Source of the DNA: Homarus americanus
Lineage: Eukaryota; Arthropoda; Malacostraca; Decapoda; Nephropidae
Length of the DNA: 64,000 nucleotides
NCBI RefSeq assembly: GCF_018991925.1
Contig: NW_024724368.1
Span: 4,014,209 to 4,078,208 of the forward strand
Direction: 5' to 3'
The notes under the pieces were generated by a model, which saw only the letters and a list, made by a program, of their open reading frames with translations, was not told the origin of the DNA and did not search any database. Each line of letters begins with the position of its first letter. The stretch's first letter is position 1. The translations under genes and the position numbers were made by a program. Positions 16,941-28,734 of this stretch are shown here, piece after piece.

Positions 16941-17095
16941 TACAGTAGCGATCCCTCCAGCCTCGTATCGTCTAATTATAACTTCCAATTTTTAATCATC
17001 TTTTTCAAATCATTTTCTCCTCTGAACAAGAATAAATTACCTTTATCTGGAAGTCTCTAGAGCGCCCTAATTATAGTCTCCGTAAGGTGAAAACT

Positions 17096-17211
17096 CTATT
17101 TAACGGACTATGTGGAGAGGAAAGTCCGTTATATCGAGGGATTATTAGATGTGAAACCTCCATAAGAAGGATAACATGGAGAGAGAAGTCCGTTTTCGGG
17201 AGGTTACACTG
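17096..17211. mobile_element. CAGTGAAACC-family MITE, short copy
   Basis: Ends GGTGAAAACTCTATTTAACG and TCCGTTTTCGGGAGGTTACA are inverted. The core AACGGACTATGTGGAGAGG / AGTCCGTTATATCGAGGG matches the 16560 copy. It lies about 155 bp from that copy in the same orientation. Confidence 0.75.
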
Positions 17212-18509
17212 CACCACCCAAATCCTCGACTCCTTAGTAGGGAAGTAATCGATTCATAACCAAGGGATATATTGAAATTGGGGGGGTCCAGGACACAATT
17301 CTCTCTCTCTCTCTCTCTCAGCATTATGTATGCACTTCTCCTTTAGAACCAGAAGAGAGAGGAGAACAGATTGGGTGAAGATATAGGTAAGAGAATTAAT
17401 GAATAGGTGAGTGAGTGGTGAGAGGGAGGGGGGTGACTGGATGGAGTGAACGTGTAACAGAATGATGAAGAAAGTTAGTGAGGGAGTCCGTGTGTTCTCC
17501 TGGGAGGGGGGAGGTATACAGCTGATTATCCACCACCCTCCCTCACCCTCCTTACCCTTCCCTCACCTCTCTTGCCCTGCCCCTCACCCTTCCCTCTTCC
17601 CTCACCTCTCCTCTTCTACCTCTCCTCCCCTGCTTCCCTCACCACCATCACCCCCCCCTTCCCTCACCACCATCCCCCCCTTATATCCACCTCACCATCT
17701 TTCCTCTTCTATTCCTGCCACTCCTTCCCTCCCTCACCACCACCCCCTCCCCCCTCACCCCTCCCCCCTATCGACTGGCATTTCGGAATTTCTCAGTTGA
17801 ACTTTGGGTGAATCATAGAGTAATAATTTAATGGCGCTTTGCTTCTTCAGATAGAGACAGAGCGAGTCAGGAATGGCATGGCTGAACTCCCCATTAGACT
17901 CTAACCTTACCTAACAGATCCTTATAATAATCTATAGGTTGGGTAGAGTCTCAGATCGATACTGGCGACATATTGGCCCCAGCCTCCTGTGTGTGTGTGT
18001 GTGTGTGTGTAGGTCCAGTGAAACGTGTACAAGTATGGCGTCTCATGTGTGTTTCTTGTCGGGGTGGAAAATGTGAGAAATATTATATGGTGTGTGTGGT
18101 TCTGTCTCCACGATTGGGACAGAATACCACATATAAACATTTACTCTGCCAACCACCCACCGATCACCTCAGCAGTAAAGCCCTCGAGTATAATACCTTG
18201 ATAACTAACATATAAGTCTCTCTCCATCTTGACTGTAATGTTGGCCAGTAAATACAGGTCATGAACGATGGTTGTGACTGGTTGTGGTGACGAGAGAAGC
18301 CGATTGGCTGTCAAGGCTTTTCATGTATCTATAAAACACTTGAGGTAGTTATTATTGTTTTTATTTTATTTTATATCTTAAAATAAATCTCTTGTAAAAA
18401 AATATATAACGGTAAAATATATTGTAGTTTATTCTTTCTGTGTGATCAATGTTTATTTTTATTTTTTGGGTGGTTGGGTTAAGATTGTGTATGACCCCTG
18501 ATATAAGCT
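17212..18509. other. Gene-free sequence with C/T-rich tract
   Basis: Pyrimidine-rich simple sequence at 17528-17770 explains the Pro/Ser/Leu frames there. No exon recognised. Confidence 0.45.
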
Positions 18510-19005
18510 AGTGTTGTGTAGTGTGTCGTGTCGTGTGGTGCTGTGTTGCGTTGTCTGGTCTGTTGTGTTGTGTAGTGTGTCGTGTCGTGTGGTGCTGTGT
18601 TGCGTTGTCTGGTCTGTTGTGTTGTGTAGTGTGTCGTGTCGTGTGGTGCTGTGTTGCGTTGTCTGGCCTGGCCTGTTGTGCAGTGTGTCGTAATGTGTGG
18701 TGCTGTGTTGCGTTGTCTGGTCTGGTCTGTTGTGTTGTGTAGTGTGTCGTATCGTGTGGTGCTGTGTTGCGTTGTTCGGTCTGTTGTGTTGTGTAGTGTG
18801 TCGTATCGTGTGGTGCTGTGTTGCGTTGCCCGTCTGTTGTGTAGTGTGTCGCACGTGTGGTGCTGTGTTGCGTTGTCTGGTCTGTTGTGTTGTGCAGTGT
18901 GTCGTAATGTGTGGTGCTGTGTTGCGTTGTCTGGTCTGCTGTGCAGTGTCGTGTCGTATCGTGTGGTGCTGTGTTGCGTTGTCTGGTCTTTGTTGTGTCG
19001 TGTTA
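18510..19005. repeat. 54-bp minisatellite
   Basis: About nine copies built from GTTGTGTTGTGTAGTGTGTC, GTGTCGTGTGGTGCTGTGTT and GCGTTGTCTGGTCT. The unit is 54 bp, a multiple of three, so several frames stay open across it without being genes. One or two copies are shortened. Confidence 0.93.
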
Positions 19006-19574
19006 TGAGTGTCTGTTCTACACCCATCAACTGGTATTATTGCTTAACAGACGTCACTTATGCTCGAGATGGTATGTACAGTACGTGTGTTAGTCTGGTA
19101 ATTTATTGGTAGTTTTATGTGTGTGTTTGTGTTTTTTCTTGTGTGATTTCTTTACGTTTTTTCCCGTGTGTGTGTGTGGGGACATATATGTGTGTCTGTG
19201 TGTGTATTTTGTGTATCTATGTGTATTTATGTGTCTCTGTATGTATGTGTGTCAAGGATGCTATCAGTGTGTGTCTGAGTGTTGTCGTGGTAAGGGGAGA
19301 GTGATGAGGGTGTCTACGATACTTGAAGCAAGACAGAAATAATGCAATCGACTCTGTGTCTGGAGGTATGGGGGCTTAAATGAGCCAGTTTTGACCTTGG
19401 GGTGTGTGTGTGCGTGCGTGCGTGTGTGTGTGTGTGTGTGTGCGTGTGTAAAAGTGCGCGCGTGCGGTGCTGCGTCGTAAAGATAGCCGCTAAATTGACT
19501 TTGAAATTGAATAGTAACTTTGGAAACGGTTCGCCCCCATTGTCAGTTACCGGGACAAAATTGAAACACGAAAC

Positions 19575-19910
19575 TTAGTTGTTGTGGGTGGTGGTGAGGT
19601 GTGGTGATAGCGGTGATGGTGGTGGTGAGGTGTGGTGATGGTGGTGGTGGTGGTAACATAAGAGAACACAAGAAAATAAGGAGTCTGCAATAGGCCGGCT
19701 GACCTGTGCATGGCAGCTCCTGTCGAGCGGTGGTGGTGAGGGTGAGTGGTGGTGGTGGTGTTGATAGTGGTGGTGGTGTTGATAGTGGTGGTGGTGTTGA
19801 TAGTGGTGATGGTAAGTGGTGGTGGTTATGGTGATAGTGGTGTTGGTGACGATGGGTGGTGAGAGTGCAGACGGTGGTGAGGGTGTTGTGGTGGTGTACA
19901 CTGTTGGGGA
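19575..19910. repeat. GGT-rich trinucleotide-like repeat, interrupted by a LINE end
   Basis: Degenerate GGTGGTGGTGAT-type repeats on both sides of the CR1 fragment at 19654-19728. TTGATAGTGGTGGTGG repeats at about 19762-19805. Confidence 0.8.
19654..19728 (-). mobile_element. CR1-like LINE, 3'-terminal fragment
   Basis: On the minus strand it reads CGACAGGAGCTGCCATGCAC, then GCCTATTGCAGACTCCTTAT and a TTCTTGTGTTCTCTTATG tail. This is nearly identical to the 3' end of the LINE fragment at 27211-27281. Only about 75 bp remain. Confidence 0.85.
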
Positions 19911-19978
19911 TGGACTTGTTAGCAGCGATGAAGAAAAGATATAGGAAAATGACCAAGTATATATCAATCCCTAAGCTA

Positions 19979-19979
<1 letters not shown>

Positions 19980-20020
<41 letters not shown>
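19980..20020. repeat. (GT)n microsatellite
   Basis: About 40 bp perfect GT, followed by TAA repeats. Confidence 0.95.
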
Positions 20021-20024
<4 letters not shown>

Positions 20025-20184
20025 ATAATAATTAACGGTTTATTTGAAAATTCTGCAGCCCGAAGTGCTTGTAAAATATACATTGGACATAAATGACTTA
20101 TTACATACATTGCAGGTTTACCAAAAGCCTTCATTAGAGAAAGGTAAAGGAACATACAGATTAATGTAGGTGTTGAACAGCAAA

Positions 20185-20395
20185 CTCGTAGTGTAGTAAC
20201 TCCCTCCCAGATGGTGTTAGGAGGAACTCACGTGGTGTAGTAATTCCCTCACATATGGTGTTATGAGGGACATGTGGTATAGTAATTCCCTCACAGATGG
20301 TGTGATGGGACTTGACGTGGTGTAGTAATTCCCTCACATATGGTGTTATGAGGGACATGTGGTGTAGTAATTCCCTCACAGATGGTGTTATATGA
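20185..20395. repeat. Tandem repeat, ~42 bp unit
   Basis: About five copies containing GTGTAGTAATTCCCTCACAT and ATGGTGTTATGAGGGACATG. Alternate copies read CAGATGGTG instead of CATATGGTG. Confidence 0.9.
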
Positions 20396-20755
20396 GTGAG
20401 GTTTGGTCCCAGGCCTTCCTATCGTAGACGGATTAACACTTCGGTGGTTGTTGTTGGGTCTCGCGGGGGCCGTTATCACTGGGTACCTGGGACCTCACTG
20501 TGTGAAGGTTAACTTGGGTACGACTGTTACTGTTGAGTTGTTCTCACTGACTTAAGCACTGTTCACCACTGTTTAACACTGGTTCCGTTCCTTTCATAAA
20601 TGAAATTGTAACTTCTGGCGAGAACTTGTTGATATTCCGGTGGGGAGGAGGGTTCAGGGGAGGGGGTTGGTATGGGCCAACTTAACAGTTGACCTGGCTG
20701 CTCCGAGAGGAGCGCCAGGTACGTCTTGACCCTTCGGTGGTCAAGGATGTAGAGG

Positions 20756-20756
<1 letters not shown>

Positions 20757-20790
<34 letters not shown>
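20757..20790. repeat. (TG)n microsatellite
   Basis: About 34 bp perfect TG. Confidence 0.93.
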
Positions 20791-20794
<4 letters not shown>

Positions 20795-21404
20795 TAAGAT
20801 TAGACACACCAGCGTAATTGTACCTGATTATGAGACAACCTAACCTTTGCACGATGACAACAAAAGGACTTAGAGAGAGAGTCTGTCTTTAATCTGTCGA
20901 TAGAAATAGTTCTTTTGTTGCTTTTCCTTCAGGGCATTAACTGATTAGGTGGGTCTTGACACACACACACACACACGTAACTACATAATCCCATTGTTAC
21001 ATATTTTGAACCCATTTCATTGGAAGACTTTTGGATTTACTGTATCTTTTATGTATTTCACTTGTATCATCGATTCCATTGTTGTATTATGTGAGTTTTG
21101 TAATTTTATTTTGTTTTCGTGTTTTTCGCTGGATTTATTTTGGATTCTATTTCATTACGGTGTTTTATTGTGGTTGTGGCGTTGCTCTTTTGTTTCACAT
21201 TGGTTAGTTTTTTTTTTATTTTATTGTTATTTTTATTATTTTTATCATTATTATTATTTCGTTTTATAGTCCGTAAACTTTTTCGACTGAGGGATTAACG
21301 TGTCCATTGTTATTTGTTATTTTATATGAATGTTTGTCTTTCTGGCCCACGACTAAATTTTCCTGTTGGCGATATTGAAAGTTTAAAACGTATTTATTGG
21401 AAGG

Positions 21405-21500
21405 TGAGGTTTGGTTAGGTGAGGTTAGGGTAGGTGAGGTGAAGTTAGGGTAGGGTAGGTGAGGTGAAGTTAGGGTAGGGTAGGTGAGGTTAGGTTAGCA
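21405..21500. repeat. Short GGTGAGGTTAGGGTAG tandem tract
   Basis: Degenerate repeats of GGTGAGGTGAAGTTAGGGTA about 26 bp apart. Confidence 0.75.
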
Positions 21501-21907
21501 CTGACTGTAGGGAGAGTTAGGTATATATTAATACTAGCTTATTATCAGGAAGGGGAAGACCGGTTATGAGGGAAAGCAGGTAGGTGAGGTCAAGTGACGT
21601 TAATATGGTGGGTCAATAATTTTCCTGGATGGGTTAGTGTGTGTGAGAGAGAGAGAGAGAGAGGGAGAGAGAGTCGTTGAAAGTCAGAGTATGTGTGTGA
21701 GAGAGTCAGTCAGTCAGAGCGAGCGAGAGTGTTTGTGTGTGTGTATGAACTGAGAAGAGGGACAGGACATTGTTGGTACGAGTGTAAAGGCTCCTAGACT
21801 CCTGCAGGCTCAAGTCCTTCCCAGAAGACTCCTTAAGAGTCTTCCTACAGACGCACCACCGTTAATATAGATTTAATATTCCTTGTGCAGGGAGGAAGGT
21901 GAGAGAG

Positions 21908-22449
21908 GAGGTCATCATAAAACTACATCTTGCGCTTGAGACCTCACTTGGATTACGCATTTCAATTCCTGTCACCTTATTACAGAATGGATATAGAATC
22001 CCTAGAAAGAATTCAGAGGAGAATGACAAGGCTAATCCCGGGCATTAGGAACCTTGAGTACAGAGACAGGTTAAAGCATCTTAATTTGCACTCCCCCGAG
22101 AGACGTAGAGTGAGAGGCGATATGATACAGGTGTATAAATGGAAGTCAGGGCTGAGCAAAGGGGACATTACAAAGGTACTCAAACTATCCAGCCAGGAGC
22201 GAACTCGTAACAATGGCTTTAAATTAGACAAATTTAGATTTAGGCGCGAAATAGGTAAATACTGGTTTGGTAACAGAGTAGTGGATGAATGGAACAAGTT
22301 ACCAAATATCATCATTAACTCGAATACGATGGATAGCTTTAAACATAGGTTGGGTGCTTATATGAGCAATAGGGGTTGGGTATAAACGGGACTGCCCAGT
22401 ATGGGTCAATAGGCCCGCTGCAGTTTCCTCCATTCTTATGTTCTTATGT
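21908..22449 (+). pseudogene. CR1-like LINE fragment, reverse transcriptase C-terminus and 3' end (copy 1)
   Basis: A 151-codon frame (21930-22385) reads RPHLDYAFQFLSPYYRMDIE, then SLERIQRRMTRLIPGIRNLE and ERRRVRGDMIQVYK, ending with NRVVDEWNKLPN. This is the C-terminal region of CR1/L2-type non-LTR retrotransposon polyproteins. A frameshift before RPHLDY removes the link to the upstream LxLALV motif. The 3' end has TTCTTATG repeated twice, like the octamer tail of CR1 elements (family knowledge). It is 5' truncated and dead. Confidence 0.9.
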
Positions 22450-22921
22450 ATGGAGGAAGGTGAAAGAAAGGGGGTACTAGGGAGGGAGATAGACGGGGGC
22501 GGAGGCTGCTATCTATAGTACTTTTAATTATTCACCTGGGTTGGTTGTTAGGTATACGGGTCTGGTTTTGTTGTGAATGTCGTCTCCATCCGTCCGTCGC
22601 CCATCATACATCACCTGAGGGGGTAAAAAAAGGTGGTGGTGGGCTGGTGTGTTGTGTACGGCTGTTATGTGGGTCTTGGTATTGTGTTGAGGTAAAGTAT
22701 GGAGAGAGGGAAGAGGGTAGGGTGGAGGGGGGTTCCCATCGCGGTCTTCAGCTTGTAGTTCTATTGTTGCATCCACTTGGCACCTCAGCCCACCAGATCC
22801 ACCTCACCCTGCCCACCTCAGCCCACCACTTCTATTCATCTTTGGCTTTATCAACCCCTTAGTCCTTATTGAACTCTATTCTTATAAGGGACGGCTGAAA
22901 ATACCAAAGGCCACTATAGGT

Positions 22922-22922
<1 letters not shown>

Positions 22923-22972
<50 letters not shown>
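22923..22972. repeat. (GT)n microsatellite
   Basis: About 50 bp perfect GT. Confidence 0.95.
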
Positions 22973-22975
<3 letters not shown>

Positions 22976-23092
22976 GTAGGTAAAGCTCAGGTAGAATGGT
23001 TTAACTTCCATGTCTCGTATGGATGTCTGTATCCTAATTGGTCGTGTAGGTCAGTCTAGGTTAAGTTAAACTAGGTTCGACTTGGTTAGGTT

Positions 23093-23108
23093 AGGTTAGG
23101 TTAGGTTA
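23093..23108. repeat. Short (TTAGG)n tract
   Basis: Three to four TTAGG units, the arthropod telomere motif, but interstitial and very short. Confidence 0.7.
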
Positions 23109-23764
23109 AAAGCTAATTGTAGAGTAGCGTAGGTTCGGAACACAGACAGTCATTGAGTATACTGGTGGTAGAATTAGAGTTCATTCTTTGAGACTCAGTA
23201 ACAGGAGATGACTGAGGTGTACGAGGAGAGAGGAGGAGGAGGAGAGGGTATAGTATAGTAGGAAGGGAAGAGGAAGAGGAGGGAGGTCATAGAACTACGA
23301 ACCTATTTTAAGATTTTTTATTTTTTATTTATTTTATTTTTTTTAGATGCTCTATTTATTTGTTTATTTGTTTGGTTAGATTAGTAAGGGTTAAAGAGGA
23401 GAGGGGGGGAGGGGTGGGGTAGGAATCAGCTGTGTGTTATACTGTTTTGAGGTTAAGTGAGGGAACCTGTCAGCTTTAAAGAGCTGACTGGCTGGCTGGC
23501 ACAAGCTGGGGGTGTGGGCCTCCTAAATTGACAAAAGGTGTGGCGGTGAGAGAGACAGTGAGAGACAAAGACAGATACATAGAGACACATATAGACAGAT
23601 GGACAAACAGATAGGGAGAGAGATATTAATAGGTACACTCACGCCCTCTACCGGGTGTTCTTGGAAGCATCACTGATTGCATTTGGGTTTAACGAAGACA
23701 AATGTTGAACGGCTGACAGGAAACACCACCAATACGTATATCTGTGGGTTGCTGCCTACCCTGA

Positions 23765-24110
23765 TGCACGCTCTGAACCCACGCCCTGACCCCCACACCC
23801 TGACCCACACCCTGACCCAATGACCCATGCCTTGACCCATACCTTGACCCATACCTTGACCCACACCTTGACCCACACCCCGACCCACGCCCCGACTCGC
23901 GCCCCGACCCAATGACCCATGCCTTGACCCACACCCCGACCCACGCCCCGACCCACACCCCAATCCATACCCTGACCCACGCCCAACCTATACCCTGACC
24001 CACGCCCTGACCCACGCCCTGACCCACGCCCCGACCCAATGACCCACACCCCGACCCACACCCCGACCCACGCCCTAACCCATACACTGACCCACGACTT
24101 GACCCACTGT
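23765..24110. repeat. Minisatellite, 12-bp-based unit (CTGACCCACGCC)
   Basis: About 345 bp of degenerate CCCTGACCCACGCCCCGACC and CTTGACCCATACC units, often with inserted CAATGACCCATG. The Gly/Val/Trp-rich minus-strand frames are shadows. Confidence 0.9.
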
Positions 24111-24227
24111 ACACACACACACACACAGTAATAAATAAGCCATTCTTGTCATCTTTCTTCCCCCGCCTCGCTAAGACTAAGTAATATATCACATTATCAT
24201 TTTCCTCCAATAACTCCCACCCTCTCC

Positions 24228-24484
24228 TCTAACGGACCCTCGATATAACGGACTTTTCATCTGTATTGTTAGTGAGATGGAAGGTTTCGCATCTAACGGA
24301 CTCTCTATATAACGGACTTTTCATCTATATTGTTCGTTAGATGGGAGGTTTCGTATTTAATGGACCCTCTATATAACGGACTCTCCTCGTCATATAGTCC
24401 GTTAAATAAAGTTTCCACATCTAACGAACCCTCTATATAACGGACTCTTCTCTCCATATAGTCCGTTAAATAGAGGTTCCACTG
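24228..24484. mobile_element. CAGTGAAACC-family element, tandemly iterated (minus orientation)
   Basis: Three to four ~65-bp units of CTCTATATAACGGACTCTTC ... CATATAGTCCGTTAAATAGA, ending TAGAGGTTCCACTG at 24484. The reverse complement starts CAGTGGAACCTCTATTTAAC. Each unit is an imperfect palindrome around ATATAACGGAC / GTCCGTTA. Confidence 0.78.
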
Positions 24485-24489
24485 TACAC

Positions 24490-25493
24490 ACACACACAAC
24501 GGTAATAACCCAAAACGGTGCAGGATTCGCGTATTTTCTGTTCTTCCCTCAATACCTGTGCGTCAGTCACCTCACAATGGTGTTCTGTTGGAAGGTAATT
24601 AAATGCTATGAAAAGATTGTTGATTAGTTTTGGTTTACCTGTGTTTGTTTGTTTGTTTGTTTGTCCTTTACGTTGTTTTTATGGTGTTTTATTTTATTTT
24701 TGTATTTTTTTTCTCGACTCGTCTGATTTGTTAAACTAAAATTGGAAAGGATTTTTTTTTTAATTCTCAGAACTAATTACTGTCTCCAAGGGTTGCCAGT
24801 GTTTGGTTACTGTCAAGTGTAGTGTGGTGTAGCAGACAGACACGGACAGACACAGACAGACACGGACAGACACACACAGACAGACACCCAGACACCCTAA
24901 ACTAAACCCAGTAATCCTATTGTCACCGTCAACTTCACTCTCTAACCCCCAATCATTCTTTTAGGGAAATATTTTATAAACATCTTCAAATACTAAAAGA
25001 AAATGCCGCCGTTTCCTACACTGTGTTCCAGCCAGTCTCAAAATTTACACCTACGATCATTTACCTTCATATTAAACCTAAGACATTTTTAAAGGTTTTG
25101 GAATCTTTTTTTTTTTGAAGATGACAAAGGTATGAGGGAGAGGTGTGTCTGTCTGTCTGTCCTTCGTAATGGATAAGCTGGCGCCGTCCACACTTGGCCT
25201 TGATGACGACACACACCCACACCCACACACCCACACACACCCCCACACACACACCCCCACTACCTCGGCCATATAAAACAACCACGACAGTTAATATAAT
25301 CACCGACAATAACAAACAAGAGAAAGACGTTAGCGTGTAGTTAAGGGCCATTAGACCGGAGCCAATTACCACCGGAGCCAACCAGGACTGCAGCCCGTTT
25401 ACCCCGCAGTCACTTACCGGTGTTCCAGGATGGTGGTATAGTGAGTCTCGGTGATAATGAGGTAAATGAGAAGGTAATGTGTAACTAAATACC

Positions 25494-25495
<2 letters not shown>
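24490..25495. other. Gene-free sequence
   Basis: No exon recognised. Contains CAGACACGGACAGACA repeats (24835-24890) and CA/CCCACAC-rich tracts (25210-25258). Confidence 0.45.

Positions 25496-25497
<2 letters not shown>

Positions 25498-25561
<64 letters not shown>
25498..25561. repeat. (GA)n microsatellite
   Basis: About 64 bp uninterrupted GA. Confidence 0.97.
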
Positions 25562-25564
<3 letters not shown>

Positions 25565-26484
25565 TTGCATGTGTATTGTGTGCGTGCATGAGTGGGCCAT
25601 ATATGTGTGTGTGTGTCGTGAGGCGTGTACACTGTACATACATCACTCCAGGTTGCTGACGTTGTTAAATATTTCACCATGAGAAGATCAGGGCAGGAAA
25701 CTCCTTTTGTCCGGAAGAATAAACTGCTGAGTGGAAAATTCTGTGAGTGGCTCTGCAGAAACTCGCAAAACTTGAACTCTGGCACGCACACGTGTATGAG
25801 GACAGCCATGCCATCACACGCACGCGGCCTATTCAAGTACACACACACACACATACATAAAATATTAAACTCACGTACACACATGCATTTATACCCCCCC
25901 CCCCACGCACACTGGCCAGGCCATCTTGTGTTTATATCTCAATACGAATCAATAAACTTCACACAACGCCTCTCTATTGTCCATCATTCTATATAGTGGG
26001 GGTGGGGGGAGGCTTGTGGTGATGGTTGTGCTGGGTGCATGATAACTGTAGTCAGGTTGTGTTGCTGTGGTGTTCCATGGTGTAGAATGAAGGTGAGGGA
26101 GGATAAGGAAGGGGGAGAGAGAAGTAAGATATAGGGAGGTGAAGGGAAAAGGGTGGGGTGAAAGAGAGGGGGGGGGATGGTGAGTATAAGCAACTCACAT
26201 CTAGAACACACAAACATTGGAGGCACCTCGTCCTCTGCCGCCCACAACCGCCCATCCACCCACCCACCCTCGCTCTTTTGGCAAATCTATCACAAACCTG
26301 AATATTTTTTTTAATAGTTTATCTGCGTCCTTATGGTAAAGTAACCCGAACGCTTCAGTCCAACTTTGAATTAATGTATTAAATTTTTCATTTTGTTTCG
26401 TCTATTGTTATGTTTCAGTTGTATTTATTTATTTATTAGTTTTTCACTTATGTTTTAATTTGTTTGTTTATAGTTAAATGCGTT

Positions 26485-27281
26485 GATCAGAATGGCGGGA
26501 ATTGCAAATGAAATTCAACACCAGCAAGTGCAGCGTACTTAATATCGGAAGAACAAATACTTATAATGTATACAGCCTTAACAACATCAACCTAGAGAAG
26601 TCGACTTGTGAAAGAGACTTAGGGGTACTTGTAAGCCCGGACCTACGGCCTGGAAAACAGTGCATTAATGTTCGAAATAAGGCAAACAGAGTATTGGGTT
26701 TTATATCTAGAAGTGTAAGTAACAAGAGTGCAGAGGTCTTATTGCAACTATATCTTGCGCTAGTCAGGCCGCACCTCGATTATGCGGTTCAGTTCTGGTG
26801 CCCTATTATAGAATGGATATCAATTCACTAGAGTCGGTGCAGCGAAGAATGACAAAAATGATTCCGGGATTAGAAACCTTCCATATCAGGATAGGTTAAA
26901 GAAACTTAACTTGCATTCCCTAGAAAGACGAAGAGTGCGGGGAGATATGATAGAAGTATTTAAGTGGGTGAAAGGAATCAATAAAGGGGATATAGATAAA
27001 GTTCTTATAATATCCGAGCAGGATAGGACTCGGAGCAACGGATTCAAGTTGGATAAGTTTAGGTTTAGGAGGGAGATAGGAAGAAACTGGTTCACAAATA
27101 GGGTGGTGGACGAGTGGAACAAGCTTAGCAACTTTGTAGAAAGTGCTGGAACTCTGGAAAATTTCAAAAGGAGGCTAGATAGATTCATGGATGATAGAGA
27201 GTGGTAGTAACTCTCGACAGGAGCTGCCATGCACAGGCCAACCGGCCTATTGCAGACTCCTTATTTTCTTATGTTCTTTTA
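26485..27281 (+). pseudogene. CR1-like LINE fragment, RT C-terminal half and 3' end (copy 2)
   Basis: Frames 26490-26831 and 26911-27207 read LQMKFNTSKCSVLNIGRTNT, RDLGVLVSPDL and LALVRPHLDYAVQFW, then LERRRVRGDMIEVFKWVK and NRVVDEWNKLSN. These are CR1-type polyprotein motifs downstream of the RT active site. At least two frameshifts (near 26805 and 26875) break the frame. It ends CTTATTTTCTTATGTTCTTT. Its 3' sequence matches the fragment at 19654-19728 but not copies 1 and 3, so it is a second subfamily. Confidence 0.92.
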
Positions 27282-28470
27282 TTTTAGATTTATTTATTTG
27301 TTTATGTACAGACTAAAATTCATTATATCGGTTGTATTAGAAGTATGTAATAAGGACTTGGGTATAAATTATTCACGAGGCAAATAATTAATTAGAGCCG
27401 AGATCCTTAAAACAAATGAAAGTTAATTGTGTTTCCAGAGTTCACCGACTGAGGGCGCCATGTATTATTCAACATGGCGGCTTGGCGGGTTAATTTAAAC
27501 TTTAATTCAAGGACCCGGAATATAAAATTAGAACTACAGATGCTGTTCAGAAACACCACAATATTACGGAAGTATTTTTAATTAATTTGCGTCTAAGAAA
27601 AGTTTTAAAATATTACCTTAGAGGAATGAGTTATGGTATTTTTTTATTTTTTGGCGGGAAAGTATGTAGAGTTTGGGTTATAAATTTATAGTGAGATTTC
27701 CATTGAGTTCTTTATTGTGAGGCTGAGATTTACTTCCTGCCCTATAGTGAGGCCCTAACGTTATATAACGATTTTTTTGGTCTGATTTTAAATGTGTGTG
27801 TGTGTGTGTGTGAGTAAAGTAATGTAAAGTAAAGTAAAGTTAAGTTGATGGGCGTTATGGTGGCTTCCTCCCCTCCCCCCGCGCCCATTAAAACTTTCCA
27901 GGGCCGTTACGCTGGTTAGGACTTCCCCCTTTCCCCCTCTAATGATTCCGGGAACCACAGAACAGAGTAGGGTATAGACCAGCGGTGGCTGAAACCTGCG
28001 GCGGGGTACCAGGGACACATTGTGTTAAACCATCGTCCATTGATTTGAACCTTTTATTTATTTTATTTATTTTTTTGTAGGATTTATATTTTTCTAATAA
28101 TATTTCGTTAATTTGGTGATGATTTTAATTGATTTGACTTAGTGCCGTAATGTATTTAAATTCATATATAAAGTAGGGCTAATATTTTTTCTGATAACCT
28201 CGTCAAATTCTTCTTCAGGTATTATAATATTTCTTGTTTTTATTAATTGATGACGATTATATTACTAGATATATATTTACTAGGTTATGAAACATTCGAC
28301 GTGTGTTTAATGTATGTTTGGCCATTCGTGGGTGGCCATGGTTAGTGGACAGGTCAAATTTCAATCAGGTGGCCCTCTCACTACCCTACAGGTTCTTCTA
28401 CCATGGTGCCAGGTGAGGGAGGGGGTGAAGGAGGGGAGAGAAAACCACAATGTCTCACTGTCCGTCTCGT
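27282..28470. other. Gene-free AT-rich sequence
   Basis: No exon recognised. Short TG tract at 27792-27812 and AAAGT repeats at 27815-27840. Confidence 0.45.
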
Positions 28471-28700
28471 CTGAAAGCCTAACCTAACCTAACATGACCC
28501 AACCTAACCTAGCTTAGCCTAGCCTGACCTAATCTAACTTAACCTAACTCAGCTTGACCTAACCCATTTCAACTTGATCTAACCTAACCCACCTTGACCT
28601 ATTGTGACCCCCACTTGACCTATTGTGACCCCACTTGACCTATTGTGACCCAACTTGACCTAATGTGATCCAACTTGATGTGACTTCGCCCAACTCAACC
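28470..28700. repeat. CCTAAC / TTGACCTAATGTGACC degenerate tandem repeats
   Basis: Degenerate AACCTAACCT words pass into 19-22 bp repeats of CTTGACCTATTGTGACCCCA. Confidence 0.8.
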
Positions 28701-28734
28701 TCACCTTTTACGCCCTGGCCCGCTTTCTCCAGAC

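Noticed and set aside
18459..19112. Cys/Val-rich and Thr/His-rich frames on both strands
   Set aside because: 54-bp minisatellite with a period divisible by three keeps frames open.
20185..20395. CRISPR-like array of regular repeats
   Set aside because: Units are contiguous tandem repeats without unique spacers, in a eukaryotic context.
23093..23108. Telomere (TTAGG)n
   Set aside because: Only three to four units, interstitial; other CCTAAC words at 28470 and 51538 are equally short.
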